This document shows positions 25,627 through 33,910 of a stretch of DNA of 64,000 nucleotides, in pieces. Made by a program: the position numbers and the translations under genes. Source of the stretch: Frigoribacterium sp. VKM Ac-2836 (GTDB taxonomy: Bacteria > Actinomycetota > Actinomycetes > Actinomycetales > Microbacteriaceae); the NCBI RefSeq assembly GCF_013248995.1, contig NZ_JABRPK010000006.1, forward strand, positions 1 to 64,000, read 5' to 3'. The notes below the pieces were generated by a model. The model saw nothing but the letters and a program-made list of their open reading frames with translations, was not told the DNA's origin and searched no databases. Each line of letters begins with the position of its first letter. Within the stretch, counting starts at the first letter, position 1.

Positions 25627-26958
25627 TCAGGACGAGGGGCGGTCGACGACCTCGTCGGTGTCGGCTGGAGGGTCGGTCTCGTCGGCGTCGGGGATGACCA
25701 GGAGCTCCGAGATGCGGCGTCGGTCCAGCTGGGTCACCTGGAGCCGTGCACCGTCGATCTCGACGACGTCGCCCACCTTCGCCAGGCGCCCGAGGGTCTC
25801 GATGACGTAGCCGGCGACGGTGTCGGAGGCGCTGTCGGGGAGGTGGATGCCGGTCGCCTCCTCGAAGTCCTGGAAGTTCAGGCGACCGTCGACGGTCCCC
25901 CCTCCTGCCTCGAGATCGGCGGCGGCGGACTCGGTGTCGTACTCGTCGAAGATCTCGCCGACCACTTCCTCGACGAGGTCCTCCAGGGTGACGATGCCGT
26001 CGGTGCCGCCGTACTCGTCGACGATGACGGCGATGTGGTGGCCATCGGCGCGCATCGAGGTCAAGGTCGGGAGGACGCGTGCCGTCGCCGGGAGGTAGGA
26101 GATGGTGCGGACGATGTCGCGGACCGGTGTGGCGGGGTCCGTCGAGATCGCTTCGAAGAGATCGCGGACGTGGACGAAGCCGATGATGTCGTCGATCGAC
26201 CGGTCGATGACCGGGTACCGCGAGTAGGGCTGGTCGTGAACCTCGACCGCGGCATCTCGTACGGTCCCCGTGCCGTCCACGGCCGTGACCTCCGGGCGAG
26301 GGCGCATGACCTGGCTGAGCTGCCGGTGCCGAAGCGACAACACGTCGTCGAGGATGCGCCGCTCGTCCTCGGGGAGGCCCTCGTGGCTCGAGACGATGTC
26401 GCGGAGCTCTTCCTCCGTCATCTCCTCGCCCGTCTTGTTCGGGTCCCCGCCCAAAAGACGGACGACGAGGTTGGTCGAGATCGACAGCAACCAGATGACG
26501 GGACGCATGAGGACGGCGAAGACCGCGAGGACGGGGGCCACGGCGTACGCGAAGGAGGCGTTCCGCTGGATCGCGAGCCGCTTCGGTGCCAGCTCGCCCA
26601 GGACGAGCGAGAGGTAGGCGATCACGAGGGTCAGGGCGATCGTCGCGACCGTGGACGCGAGCTGCTCGCCGAGGCCGAGGCCGACCAGCAGCGGCGCGAC
26701 CGACGGGGCGATGGAGGACGCGCCGTAGGCGGCCGAGGCGAAGCCGGCGACGGTCACGCCGATCTGCACCGCCGCGAGGAACATGTTGGGGTCGCGGGCG
26801 AGACCGGCGACTTTCTCGCCGCGCTTGCCACGTGCTGCGATGGCGTTGACCTGGCTCTCACGGAGCGTGACGAGCGCCATCTCCGTGGCGGCGAACACCC
26901 CGCCCACGAGGACGAAGACGACGACGAGGACGATGTTGAGGAGCAGGTCGCCGTTCAT
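25627..26958 (-). CDS. CNNM/CorC-type membrane protein with CBS pair
   Basis: 443 residues. DUF21/CNNM membrane domain with about 4 helices (1-190; [24 protein letters not shown]), two CBS repeats (about 210-330; [55 protein letters not shown]), and a C-terminal CorC_HlyC domain ([24 protein letters not shown]). The family is involved in divalent-cation (Mg, Co) homeostasis; older names call it hemolysin-like. Start ATG at 26956-26958. A short hairpin (26985-27008) lies in the leader. Divergent from an ABC exporter. Confidence 0.87.
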   Translation of the reverse strand: MNGDLLLNIVLVVVFVLVGGVFAATEMALVTLRESQVNAIAARGKRGEKVAGLARDPNMFLAAVQIGVTVAGFASAAYGASSIAPSVAPLLVGLGLGEQLASTVATIALTLVIAYLSLVLGELAPKRLAIQRNASFAYAVAPVLAVFAVLMRPVIWLLSISTNLVVRLLGGDPNKTGEEMTEEELRDIVSSHEGLPEDERRILDDVLSLRHRQLSQVMRPRPEVTAVDGTGTVRDAAVEVHDQPYSRYPVIDRSIDDIIGFVHVRDLFEAISTDPATPVRDIVRTISYLPATARVLPTLTSMRADGHHIAVIVDEYGGTDGIVTLEDLVEEVVGEIFDEYDTESAAADLEAGGGTVDGRLNFQDFEEATGIHLPDSASDTVAGYVIETLGRLAKVGDVVEIDGARLQVTQLDRRRISELLVIPDADETDPPADTDEVVDRPSS

Positions 26959-27151
26959 CGGATCGTGGTGGCCAAAGCTCGGTGGGTGCCCGGGGTCGTC
27001 CGGGCACCGGGCCTGTGGCAGTCGGACGGAGAATCTGCTGTGCGCTTCATGGGCAGAGATTACCGGCAGCCCTCCGCCGCCGTCTGTGATCGACGTCCCG
27101 AGGCCACGACCGCCGTCTAGGTTGGGCCTGGTACCCATGGAAGGAACCGTC

Positions 27152-29041
27152 ATGAGCATGGAAGGCGCGGCCTGGAGCTCGCTGTACAAGATCTCGTCCG
27201 CGAGGGACGGCAAGCACGGCATCTCCCGCGAGTCCGTGCGGCGGATCATGAGGTTCGCGGTGCCCTACCGCTCCAAGCTGGTGGTTTTCATCGGTCTCTC
27301 GATCGTGGGGGCCTTCCTCGCCGTCGCGACGCCGGTGCTGGCCGGTCGGGTGGTCGACGTCATCGTCGCGCGGGGCGAGGTCGGAGCGATCGTCCGACTC
27401 GCCCTGCTCATCGCCGCCGTGGCCGTGGCCGACGCCGGCGTCTCGCTCGCGACGCGCTGGTACTCGGCCCGGATCGGCGAGGGGGTCATCCTCGACCTCC
27501 GCACCGCCGTGTTCGACCACGTGCAGAAGATGCCCATCGCGTTCTTCACGCGCACCCGGACGGGCGCCCTCGTCAGCCGGCTCAACAACGACGTGATCGG
27601 TGCCCAGCAGGCCTTCAGCGGCACGCTGTCGGGCGTGGTCACGAACGTCGTGGCCCTCGTCCTCACGCTGATCGTCATGCTCAGCACGTCCTGGCTCGTG
27701 ACCGTCCTCGCCGTGATCATGCTGCCCGTGTTCCTCGTGCCCGCACGGCGCATGGGCAGCCGTCTCGCGGCGTTGCGCCGCGAGGCCGCCGACCACAACT
27801 CGGCGATGAGCACGCAGATGACCGAGCGGTTCTCGGCTCCTGGGGCCACCCTCGTCAAGCTGTTCGGTCGTCCCGACGAAGAGGCCGAGGAGTTCCGCGT
27901 CCGCGCCGCCCGCGTCCGCGACATCGGAGTCCGGAGCGCCCTGCTGCAGTTCGTCTTCGTCACCGCGTTGACGCTCGTCTCCGCTCTCGCCCTCGCCCTC
28001 GTGTACGGGCTCGGCGGTGCGCTCGCGCTCGCGGGCCAGCTCGACACCGGCGAGGTCGTCACCCTGGCCCTCCTCCTCACCCGCCTCTACGTGCCGCTGA
28101 CCGGTCTCGCGAGCGCCCGGGTCGAGATCATGAGCGCGGTGGTCAGCTTCGAGCGCGTCTTCGAGGTGCTCGACCTCGAACCGCTCATCAAGGAGAAGCC
28201 CGACGCGGCGGTCGTCCCCGACGGCCCGGTGAGCGTCGAGTTCGACGACGTCCGCTTCGCGTACCCCTCCGCCGACAAGGTGTCTCTCGCCTCGCTCGAG
28301 GAGGTCTCCACCCTGGACACCCGCGGCGGCGACGAGGTGTTGCACGGAGTGTCGTTCAGGATCGAGCCGGGGCAGACCGTCGCCCTCGTGGGCACGTCCG
28401 GTGCCGGCAAGTCCACCATCGCGCAGCTGCTCTCACGCCTCTACGACGTCGACGGTGGTGCCGTCCGACTCGCGGGTGCGGACGTCCGCGACGTGACCTT
28501 CGCCTCGATGCGCCACACCCTGGGCATGGTGACGCAGGACGGCCACCTCTTCCACGAGACCATCCTCAGCAACCTGCGCCTCGCCCGTCCGGAGGCGTCG
28601 GAGGACGAGGTGTGGGACGCCGTCCGCCGTGCCAGGCTCGAGCCCCTGATCAGGTCGCTGCCGGACCAGCTCGACACGATGGTGGGGGAGCGCGGCTACC
28701 GGCTCTCGGGAGGCGAGCGCCAGCGGATGACCATCGCGCGCCTCCTGCTCGCCCAGCCGCGTGTCGTGATCCTCGACGAGGCGACCGCGGCACTGGACTC
28801 GACGTCGGAGGCCGCCGTGCAGGCGGCGCTCAGCGAGGCGCTCGACGGGCGGACGGCGATGGTGATCGCCCACCGCCTGTCGACCATCCGCAGCGCGGAC
28901 ATGATCCTCGTGGTCGAGGACGGTTCGATCGTGGAGCGCGGCACGCACGACGAGCTGCTGGCTGCGGCCGGTCGGTACGAAGAGCTGCACCGGACCCAGT
29001 TCGCCGTGCAGCGGACCCCTCACGCCACGGATCAGTCGTAG
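27152..29041 (+). CDS. ABC exporter, fused membrane and ATPase domains
   Basis: 629 residues. Six-helix transmembrane domain (about 25-330) followed by the nucleotide-binding domain: Walker A GTSGAGKST, Q-loop VTQDGH, signature LSGGERQR, Walker B VVILDEATAAL, switch His in AHRLST. Half-transporter that should dimerise and move lipids or drugs outward; substrate unknown. I chose ATG 27152 (MSMEGAAWSS) because GGAAGGAA lies 6 nt upstream; another ATG at 27137 is possible. Its last codons overlap the convergent gene at 29032 by 10 bp. A TAGGTT at about 27117 may be the -10. Confidence 0.9.
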   Translation: MSMEGAAWSSLYKISSARDGKHGISRESVRRIMRFAVPYRSKLVVFIGLSIVGAFLAVATPVLAGRVVDVIVARGEVGAIVRLALLIAAVAVADAGVSLATRWYSARIGEGVILDLRTAVFDHVQKMPIAFFTRTRTGALVSRLNNDVIGAQQAFSGTLSGVVTNVVALVLTLIVMLSTSWLVTVLAVIMLPVFLVPARRMGSRLAALRREAADHNSAMSTQMTERFSAPGATLVKLFGRPDEEAEEFRVRAARVRDIGVRSALLQFVFVTALTLVSALALALVYGLGGALALAGQLDTGEVVTLALLLTRLYVPLTGLASARVEIMSAVVSFERVFEVLDLEPLIKEKPDAAVVPDGPVSVEFDDVRFAYPSADKVSLASLEEVSTLDTRGGDEVLHGVSFRIEPGQTVALVGTSGAGKSTIAQLLSRLYDVDGGAVRLAGADVRDVTFASMRHTLGMVTQDGHLFHETILSNLRLARPEASEDEVWDAVRRARLEPLIRSLPDQLDTMVGERGYRLSGGERQRMTIARLLLAQPRVVILDEATAALDSTSEAAVQAALSEALDGRTAMVIAHRLSTIRSADMILVVEDGSIVERGTHDELLAAAGRYEELHRTQFAVQRTPHATDQS

Positions 29042-29304
29042 ACGCGACCGAGCACCCAGCCGCCGTCGGCATCGAGGACGACCTCGAACATGTGGGTCGT
29101 GCCGTCGTCGTCGGTGGCCTGGAAACGCCAGCCCACGAAGCGCCGGGGCGGGTGCGTGATGAAGGCCGGCGTGACGGCCGGCTCGACGCGCAGCTCGGTC
29201 GGGGTGTCGCTGACCCGCCACCGACGGCACGACCAGACCAGCCGCGCGGGGAGGTCGCGCTCGAACCACAGCGCGACGGGCTCGTGGGTGGTCTGCGTGG
29301 TCAT
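29032..29304 (-). CDS. Small DUF6504-like protein under a LexA box
   Basis: 90 residues, soluble, rich in Trp/Arg. Features EPVALWFERDLPARLVWSCRRWRV and a later GWRFQATDDDGTTHMFEVVLDADGGWVLGRVYD fit the small beta-barrel-like DUF6504 group that accompanies mutagenesis genes (imuA-imuB-dnaE2) in actinobacteria; the family call is tentative. AGGAGGACGAG precedes the ATG. A perfect LexA operator sits 18 bp upstream, so it should be induced by DNA damage. Overlaps the ABC exporter 3' end by 10 bp. Confidence 0.7.
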   Translation of the reverse strand: MTTQTTHEPVALWFERDLPARLVWSCRRWRVSDTPTELRVEPAVTPAFITHPPRRFVGWRFQATDDDGTTHMFEVVLDADGGWVLGRVYD

Positions 29305-29321
29305 CTCGTCCTCCTGCTCGC

Positions 29322-29337
29322 TCGAACATGTGTTCGA
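29322..29337. promoter_or_regulatory. LexA (SOS) box
   Basis: TCGAACATGTGTTCGA is a perfect copy of the actinobacterial/Gram-positive SOS palindrome TCGAAC-N4-GTTCGA. It lies 18 bp before the start at 29304. Confidence 0.85.
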
Positions 29338-29452
29338 ACGGATCGAGTGTAGGTCAGCACGGCAGGGCGGGCAACCAGATCACGATCGTCCTGACGAGCA
29401 GGCGTCGGCACTCCTGCCGGCCCCCTGTCCGCTATGCGAACTGCTCGGGGGA

Positions 29453-29473
29453 GTAGCTAGATGGCCTAACTAC
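29453..29473. promoter_or_regulatory. Imperfect inverted repeat upstream of two tiny genes
   Basis: GTAGCTAG and CTAACTAC (one mismatch) around ATGGC, inside an AT-rich patch. The half-site resembles those of the YtrA-type operator at 47355-47376 in everted order. Spacing to the first tiny ORF is about 120 bp. Confidence 0.35.
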
Positions 29474-29594
29474 CTCATGGTTTCATTCATGTGTACCGAC
29501 TTCACGGGCGGTACGGGACACCGCACACGAGTCGCGGTCCCTCCAGATCAGCATCACGGGCAGGCGGCACAGGGCTGCCGAGAACGGATTCACC

Positions 29595-29765
29595 ATGACA
29601 CTCCTCACCCCGACGCGTCGCCGTTCCGACGAAGGCCGCAGCGCCTTCTCGGAGGTCCGCGAGACCGAGCGCCAGGCGACCCTCTTCGTCATCGCCACGG
29701 CCGCCGTCGGCGCGAGCGCGAGCCTCGTCGCCGCCCTCTTCCTCAGCAACGGTCTCTTCCTGTGA
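29595..29765 (+). CDS. 56-residue single-helix membrane peptide
   Basis: Basic/acidic N terminus (RRRSDEGRSAFSEVRETERQ), then a single hydrophobic helix at about 30-52 (ATLFVIATAAVGASASLVAALFL) and a very short outer end. Family not recognised. Weak GAGAACGGA site upstream. Its stop overlaps the GTG of a 27-residue frame (GTGA at 29762-29765), so the two are coupled. No immunity, maturase or transport gene is adjacent. Confidence 0.6.
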   Translation: MTLLTPTRRRSDEGRSAFSEVRETERQATLFVIATAAVGASASLVAALFLSNGLFL

Positions 29766-29845
29766 ACGACGACCTGACCCACCTCGAGCTGGCTCCCACC
29801 GAGCCCCTCGACCTCTCGATGCTCTTCGAGGCCGACGCCGCCTGA
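29762..29845 (+). CDS. 27-residue acidic peptide, coupled
   Basis: Coupled to the 56-residue peptide by GTGA. Acidic, no Cys (DDLTHLELAPTEPLDLSMLFEADA). It looks like the leader part of a ribosomal peptide precursor without a core, or a small regulatory peptide; both are inference. Clean in-frame start and stop and high coding-like codon use are the only evidence it is real. Confidence 0.45.
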   Translation: MNDDLTHLELAPTEPLDLSMLFEADAA

Positions 29846-29922
29846 TCCGCGGCTCGGCCGCGGCCCCCGGCGCGTCGGCGGCCCCGCCCGCGACGTCCAT
29901 GCGGTTCGGAGCCGGCGCCTCC

Positions 29923-29928
29923 TACCCT
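29923..29928 (+). promoter_or_regulatory. Leaderless-type -10 (TACCCT)
   Basis: Ends 7 nt before the ATG at 29936. GGCGCCTCC, one base off the dispersed motif, abuts it directly upstream. Confidence 0.6.
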
Positions 29929-29935
29929 GGTCGGC

Positions 29936-30361
29936 ATGCAGACCCTCCACCCGACACCCGTCGATCCGGCGGCACGACTCGACGACCGGTACGGCCGTCG
30001 GCCGGGTAGAGCTCGTCGCTCGCGGCTGATCGCCCTCGTGTCGGGTGGCCTCGTGGCCGTCGTGGTGGCGGCGTGGGTCGTGCTGGTCGCCTTCGACGGC
30101 GACTCGGCCGAGCTCGAGGTGAGTCACTACGGCTTCACCGTCGCGGACGACGACGCCGTCCGGGTGCAGTACACGATCAACGTGGCCGGCGGCACCGACG
30201 TGAGCTGCGCCGTCCAGGCGCTCAACGAGAATCGTGCGGTGGTCGGCTGGAAGGTCGTCGACCTGCCCGCCGTCGACACGTTCACCCAGACCTACACGAC
30301 CTCGCTGGTGACGAGCGAGCGTGCCGTGACCGGGTCGGCGTACCGCTGCTGGGTGCCCTGA
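29936..30361 (+). CDS. DUF4307-family membrane protein
   Basis: 141 residues. Basic N terminus, one transmembrane helix at about 32-53 (LIALVSGGLVAVVVAAWVVLVAF), then an extracytoplasmic beta-rich domain with a Cys pair (VSCAVQAL and YRCWVP). Pattern and length match DUF4307, an actinobacterial family of unknown role. Leaderless by TACCCT 7 nt upstream. It ends just before a 44-bp perfect palindrome shared with the convergent gene. Confidence 0.75.
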   Translation: MQTLHPTPVDPAARLDDRYGRRPGRARRSRLIALVSGGLVAVVVAAWVVLVAFDGDSAELEVSHYGFTVADDDAVRVQYTINVAGGTDVSCAVQALNENRAVVGWKVVDLPAVDTFTQTYTTSLVTSERAVTGSAYRCWVP

Positions 30362-30384
30362 GCCGCCTGCCGTCCGGTCCGACG

Positions 30385-30428
30385 ACGACGCGACCCGCGC
30401 CTCCTGCAGGAGGCGCGGGTCGCGTCGT
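30385..30428. terminator. 44-bp perfect palindrome made of two head-to-head GGAGGCGCG motifs
   Basis: Arms 30385-30406 and 30407-30428 are perfect complements with no loop. Each carries GCGACCCGCGCCTCC or its complement. It separates convergent genes (stops 30361 and 30456), so bidirectional termination is likely. Confidence 0.7.
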
Positions 30429-30455
30429 TCGGGGCGGCGTCGCCACCCGGCCGGT

Positions 30456-31106
30456 TCAGGAGGCCTGCGGCACCCGGTTCGCCTTCGCGAGGTTGGCGAC
30501 GAGCTCGTCCTTCGTCTGGCGCACGACGTAGGCGGGACGGTCGCGCTCGACGCGCCAGCTCTCGGACAGCGGGCTGACGTCGACGGTGTCGAAGCCGAGC
30601 TCGTCGTAGAGGTCGGTCATCAGGGCGACGGCCTCGGGCGAGTCGCTCGACGTCGCCAGGGCGCGACGGTCGGGGGTGCCGGAGGGGGCGACGTCGGTGG
30701 TGATGTCGTCGGCGGGGATGTGGTTGAAGCCCTTCACCACGCGGCTCGTGGGCAGGTGGCGCTGCAGCATCTCGGCGGTCGTGTCGGTGCCCTGGTCGAG
30801 CGCCTCGATGTGACCGTCGCGCTCGAAGTAGTAGTTGTTCGTGTCGATCACGGTCTTGCCGGCGAGCGGCTCGACGGGCACCTGGTCGATGTTCTTGAGG
30901 GGGACGGTGACGACGACCACGTCGCCGGCCGCGCCGGCCTCGGTCGCCGTGGCGGCCCGCGCCTTGGGGCCGAGGTCGGCCACGAGGTCGGTGAGGGTCT
31001 CGGGTCCACGCGAGTTGCTGATCACGACGTCGTGCCCGTGGGCGATGACCGCCCGGGCGACCTGGCTGCCGATGTTGCCTGCTCCGATGATTCCGTAGGT
31101 TGTCAT
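30456..31106 (-). CDS. NADP-dependent oxidoreductase, F420-type (NAD-binding domain)
   Basis: 216 residues. GIIGAGNIGSQVARAVIAHGHDVVISNSRGP is the Rossmann motif of the F420-dependent NADP reductase / 6-phosphogluconate-like family, with Ser-Arg after strand 2 fitting NADP. Remaining motifs: VVVTVPLKNI, GKTVIDTNNYYFERDG, VVKGFNHIPA. Such single-domain members act on NADP with varied partners; cofactor F420 use is not certain. Start ATG at 31104-31106, after an Arg-rich upstream frame that was rejected. Divergent from the kinase gene. Confidence 0.82.
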   Translation of the reverse strand: MTTYGIIGAGNIGSQVARAVIAHGHDVVISNSRGPETLTDLVADLGPKARAATATEAGAAGDVVVVTVPLKNIDQVPVEPLAGKTVIDTNNYYFERDGHIEALDQGTDTTAEMLQRHLPTSRVVKGFNHIPADDITTDVAPSGTPDRRALATSSDSPEAVALMTDLYDELGFDTVDVSPLSESWRVERDRPAYVVRQTKDELVANLAKANRVPQAS

Positions 31107-31318
31107 GTGCAACCCAACCGGTGGACGGCGCACTCCCTTCCCGGTGACCCCGTTCTCCCAGGGCATCGCAAGGTGCGAACCCGGCGCGGTGGGGTCGCGG
31201 GCGCTCGCCGTGACGCCGGCCACGAGACCGTCGTGATGCGATCGTCACCCGCGCGGTCGTCACCGGAACGCGCCACATGCGACAGGATGGACCCCACACC
31301 AGTCACGAGGGGGAGGCG

Positions 31319-32770
31319 ATGGCCGCGCCACAGCAGGACGACGCGCTCGATCGTGTCCTCGCCGAGCGCTATCGCCTGCAGTCCGTCGTGGGTCGCGGCG
31401 GCATGGCGACCGTCTACAAGGCCGTCGACGAGAGCCTCAACCGCACGGTGGCCATCAAGGTGTTCCACAGCGCGATGGTCGACCCCGCGCGGCAAGAGGC
31501 CGAGCTCGGCGTGCTGTCGAGCCTCGAGCACCACGGCCTGGTCGGCTTGTTCGACGCGGGTGTCGAGCAGGGTCCGAACGGGCCGCAGCGATTCCTCGTG
31601 ATGCCCCTGATCGCCGGTCTCAACCTCGAGGACCGGCTTCGTCACGGCGCACTCGCCCCCCGGCACATCGCCGAGATCGGCTACGACATGGCCGAGGCGC
31701 TCGACTACATCCACGGCCACTCGGTCGTGCACCGCGACATCAAGCCGTCGAACATCCTGCTCGTCGACTACGGCGACCACGGCGCCGCGCGTGCCCGGGC
31801 CAAGCTCGCCGACTTCGGCATCGCCCTGACCGAAGACGTCGAACGGCTCACCGCCGAGGGCGTCACGACGGGGACCGCCGCCTACCTCAGCCCCGAGCAG
31901 GCCGTGGGCGGCCAGGTCGGCCCCCCGAGCGACGTCTACAGCCTCGGTCTCGTGCTGCTGCAGTGCTTCACCCGCCGGCGCGAGTTCCCCGGTTCGCTCG
32001 TCGAGTCGGCCGTGGCCCGGCTGTCACGCGACCCCGTGCTGCCCGACCCGCTGCCCGACCACTGGCGTCACGCGTTGCGCGCGATGACCCGCCGCGACCC
32101 CGCCGAACGCCCGACGCGCGCCGAACTCGTGGCGCTGATGCGCGACGTCGTGATCACCGAGAGCACGGAGCACCGTGACGGCCTCGGCGACCTGTCGGTG
32201 GGCGACGGCACGACGCGCGGGGGCGACACCGAACCCTTCGACCACAGCGAGGTGCTCGACACCTTGCCGAACGAGGCGCTCGACCGGGTCACGGCCATGG
32301 CCGCGCGGCTGTTCGCGGCGCCCATCGCCCTGGCGACCGTGATCGACGACGACCGCACCTGGTTCACCACCCACTACGACCCCGCCGTGGGCGACGTCGC
32401 GCGGCAGATCGACCTCTCGCAGGGTGCCGTGCACTCGTCCGAGCCCTTGGTCATCGAGGACGCCGCGACCGACCGTCGCGTGGCGACCAGCCCGCTCGTC
32501 ACCGGCCCGCTCGGCATGCGGTTCTACGTGAGCGTGCCCCTCACGAGGCGCGACGGCCACACGATCGGCACGCTCTCGGTGATCGACCGCGAACCGGGCA
32601 CGGCGAGTGACGAGCAGGTCGCCAACCTCGCCGATCTCGCGGCGCTCGTGGTCGCCCAGCTCGAACTGCGACAAGAGAGCCTGCGCATCGCCGGCACCAC
32701 CACGGGCAACGTGCCGCACGCCTCGCGCGCCGATCTCGACACCCAGGCCTGGAGCCCTTCCGACGACTGA
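31319..32770 (+). CDS. Ser/Thr protein kinase fused to a GAF domain
   Basis: 483 residues. Hanks-type kinase domain at about 10-285: Gly loop GRGGMATVY (25-33), Lys47 in AIKVF, catalytic HRDIKPSN (His138), DFG (Asp165), APE-like SPEQ. From about 320 to 470 a GAF domain (VTAMAARLFAAPIALATVIDDDRTWF, PLGMRFYVSVPLTRRDGHTIGTLSVID). Unlike PknB there is no transmembrane or PASTA part, so it should be cytosolic and tuned by a small molecule or by redox through the GAF domain. GGGGGAGG precedes the ATG. The restriction-modification pair follows 19 bp after the stop. Confidence 0.9.
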   Translation: MAAPQQDDALDRVLAERYRLQSVVGRGGMATVYKAVDESLNRTVAIKVFHSAMVDPARQEAELGVLSSLEHHGLVGLFDAGVEQGPNGPQRFLVMPLIAGLNLEDRLRHGALAPRHIAEIGYDMAEALDYIHGHSVVHRDIKPSNILLVDYGDHGAARARAKLADFGIALTEDVERLTAEGVTTGTAAYLSPEQAVGGQVGPPSDVYSLGLVLLQCFTRRREFPGSLVESAVARLSRDPVLPDPLPDHWRHALRAMTRRDPAERPTRAELVALMRDVVITESTEHRDGLGDLSVGDGTTRGGDTEPFDHSEVLDTLPNEALDRVTAMAARLFAAPIALATVIDDDRTWFTTHYDPAVGDVARQIDLSQGAVHSSEPLVIEDAATDRRVATSPLVTGPLGMRFYVSVPLTRRDGHTIGTLSVIDREPGTASDEQVANLADLAALVVAQLELRQESLRIAGTTTGNVPHASRADLDTQAWSPSDD

Positions 32771-32789
32771 GGTGCGGCAGACTTGCCCG

Positions 32790-33908
32790 GTGACCATCGA
32801 GCTCGTGCCCGCCGACGTGGGTGAGGCCGCCGCCGGGCCCGTCCCCTCGCGTGTCGCCGCCTTCCCGCGCCTGCGCTACATGGGCTCGAAGTACGCCCTG
32901 CTGCCCGTGCTGCACGACGTCTTCTCCCGCGTCGCCCCCGTACCGGCCGGCGATCCCGACGACGCAGGAGGCGCGGCTCGGCCCTCGACCGCGATCGACG
33001 CCTTCAGCGGGTCGGGCGTCGTCTCGTACCTGATGAAGGCGGAAGGTCGCCAGGTCGTGAGCAACGATTTCCTGGCCTTTCCCGCGGTCATCGCCCGCGC
33101 CTCCGTCGTCAACGGGTCGACGACGGTGTCGGACGACCTCGTGGACGAGATCTGCGGCCCGCCCGCCGACGACCGCGACTTCGTTCGTCGCACCTTCGAC
33201 GGCGTCTTCTTCTCGGCCGACGACCGGGCCTTCCTCGACTCGGCCTGGTCGCACGTCGACCGGCTCGACGGTGCCGAGCGCGACGTGGCGATCGCCGCTC
33301 TCGTGCTGGCTGCGGCGCGCAAGCAGCCGCGGGGCGTCTTCACGTTCACCGGCACGCGCTACGACGACGGACGCCGCGACCTGAGGATGACCATGGCAGA
33401 GCAGTTCCGGGCGGCCGTCCGGGCCTACGGCGCGACGGTCTTCGACGACGGGCTCGCGCACGAGGCCGTCGAGGGCGACGTGGTCGACCTGACGCGACCA
33501 CCCGCCGACCTGGTGTACCTCGATCCGCCCTACGCGCCTCCTCGGGACGACGCGGACTACATGAAGCGGTACCACGTCCTGCAGGGGCTGGCCGTGTACT
33601 GGCGGGGACAGACGATCATGACCGAGACCAAGACCAAGAAGATCGCCAAGCTCTACACGCCGTTCGCCTACCCGCGCACGGTCGACGACGCCCTCGTGCG
33701 CACCTTCGAGCAGTTCTCGGACGCCGGGGCCCTCGTGCTCTCGTACTCGTCGAACGCCGTGCCGAGCCGCGAGCGCATCGAGCAGCTGCTGCGGACGGTC
33801 AAGCCGCACGTCGAGGTGCACGTGGTCGATCACACCTACAGCTTCGGCACGCATCGAGCGGCGACCCGCACGGCGGCCACCGAATACGTCTTCGTCGGGA
33901 GGGACTGA
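32790..33908 (+). CDS. D12-class adenine-N6 DNA methyltransferase (type II R-M)
   Basis: 372 residues. MGSKYALLP near the N terminus is the D12/Dam-class start; motif I is DAFSGSGVVSYLM (about 71-82, SAM binding), and the catalytic motif IV is DPPY (Asp about 245, methylates adenine N6). Recognition specificity cannot be read; Dam-class enzymes often act on GATC. GTG start at 32790, no clear ribosome binding site. The restriction gene starts 3 nt after its stop, giving a two-gene modification-restriction unit. Confidence 0.88.
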   Translation: MTIELVPADVGEAAAGPVPSRVAAFPRLRYMGSKYALLPVLHDVFSRVAPVPAGDPDDAGGAARPSTAIDAFSGSGVVSYLMKAEGRQVVSNDFLAFPAVIARASVVNGSTTVSDDLVDEICGPPADDRDFVRRTFDGVFFSADDRAFLDSAWSHVDRLDGAERDVAIAALVLAAARKQPRGVFTFTGTRYDDGRRDLRMTMAEQFRAAVRAYGATVFDDGLAHEAVEGDVVDLTRPPADLVYLDPPYAPPRDDADYMKRYHVLQGLAVYWRGQTIMTETKTKKIAKLYTPFAYPRTVDDALVRTFEQFSDAGALVLSYSSNAVPSRERIEQLLRTVKPHVEVHVVDHTYSFGTHRAATRTAATEYVFVGRD

Positions 33909-33910
33909 CC

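Noticed and set aside
26985-27008. Riboswitch in front of the CNNM/CorC gene
   Set aside because: Only a simple 8-bp hairpin; no M-box or other recognisable fold.
29762-29845. Lanthipeptide or other RiPP precursor
   Set aside because: No Cys-containing core and no modification or export gene nearby; kept only as an unidentified small ORF.
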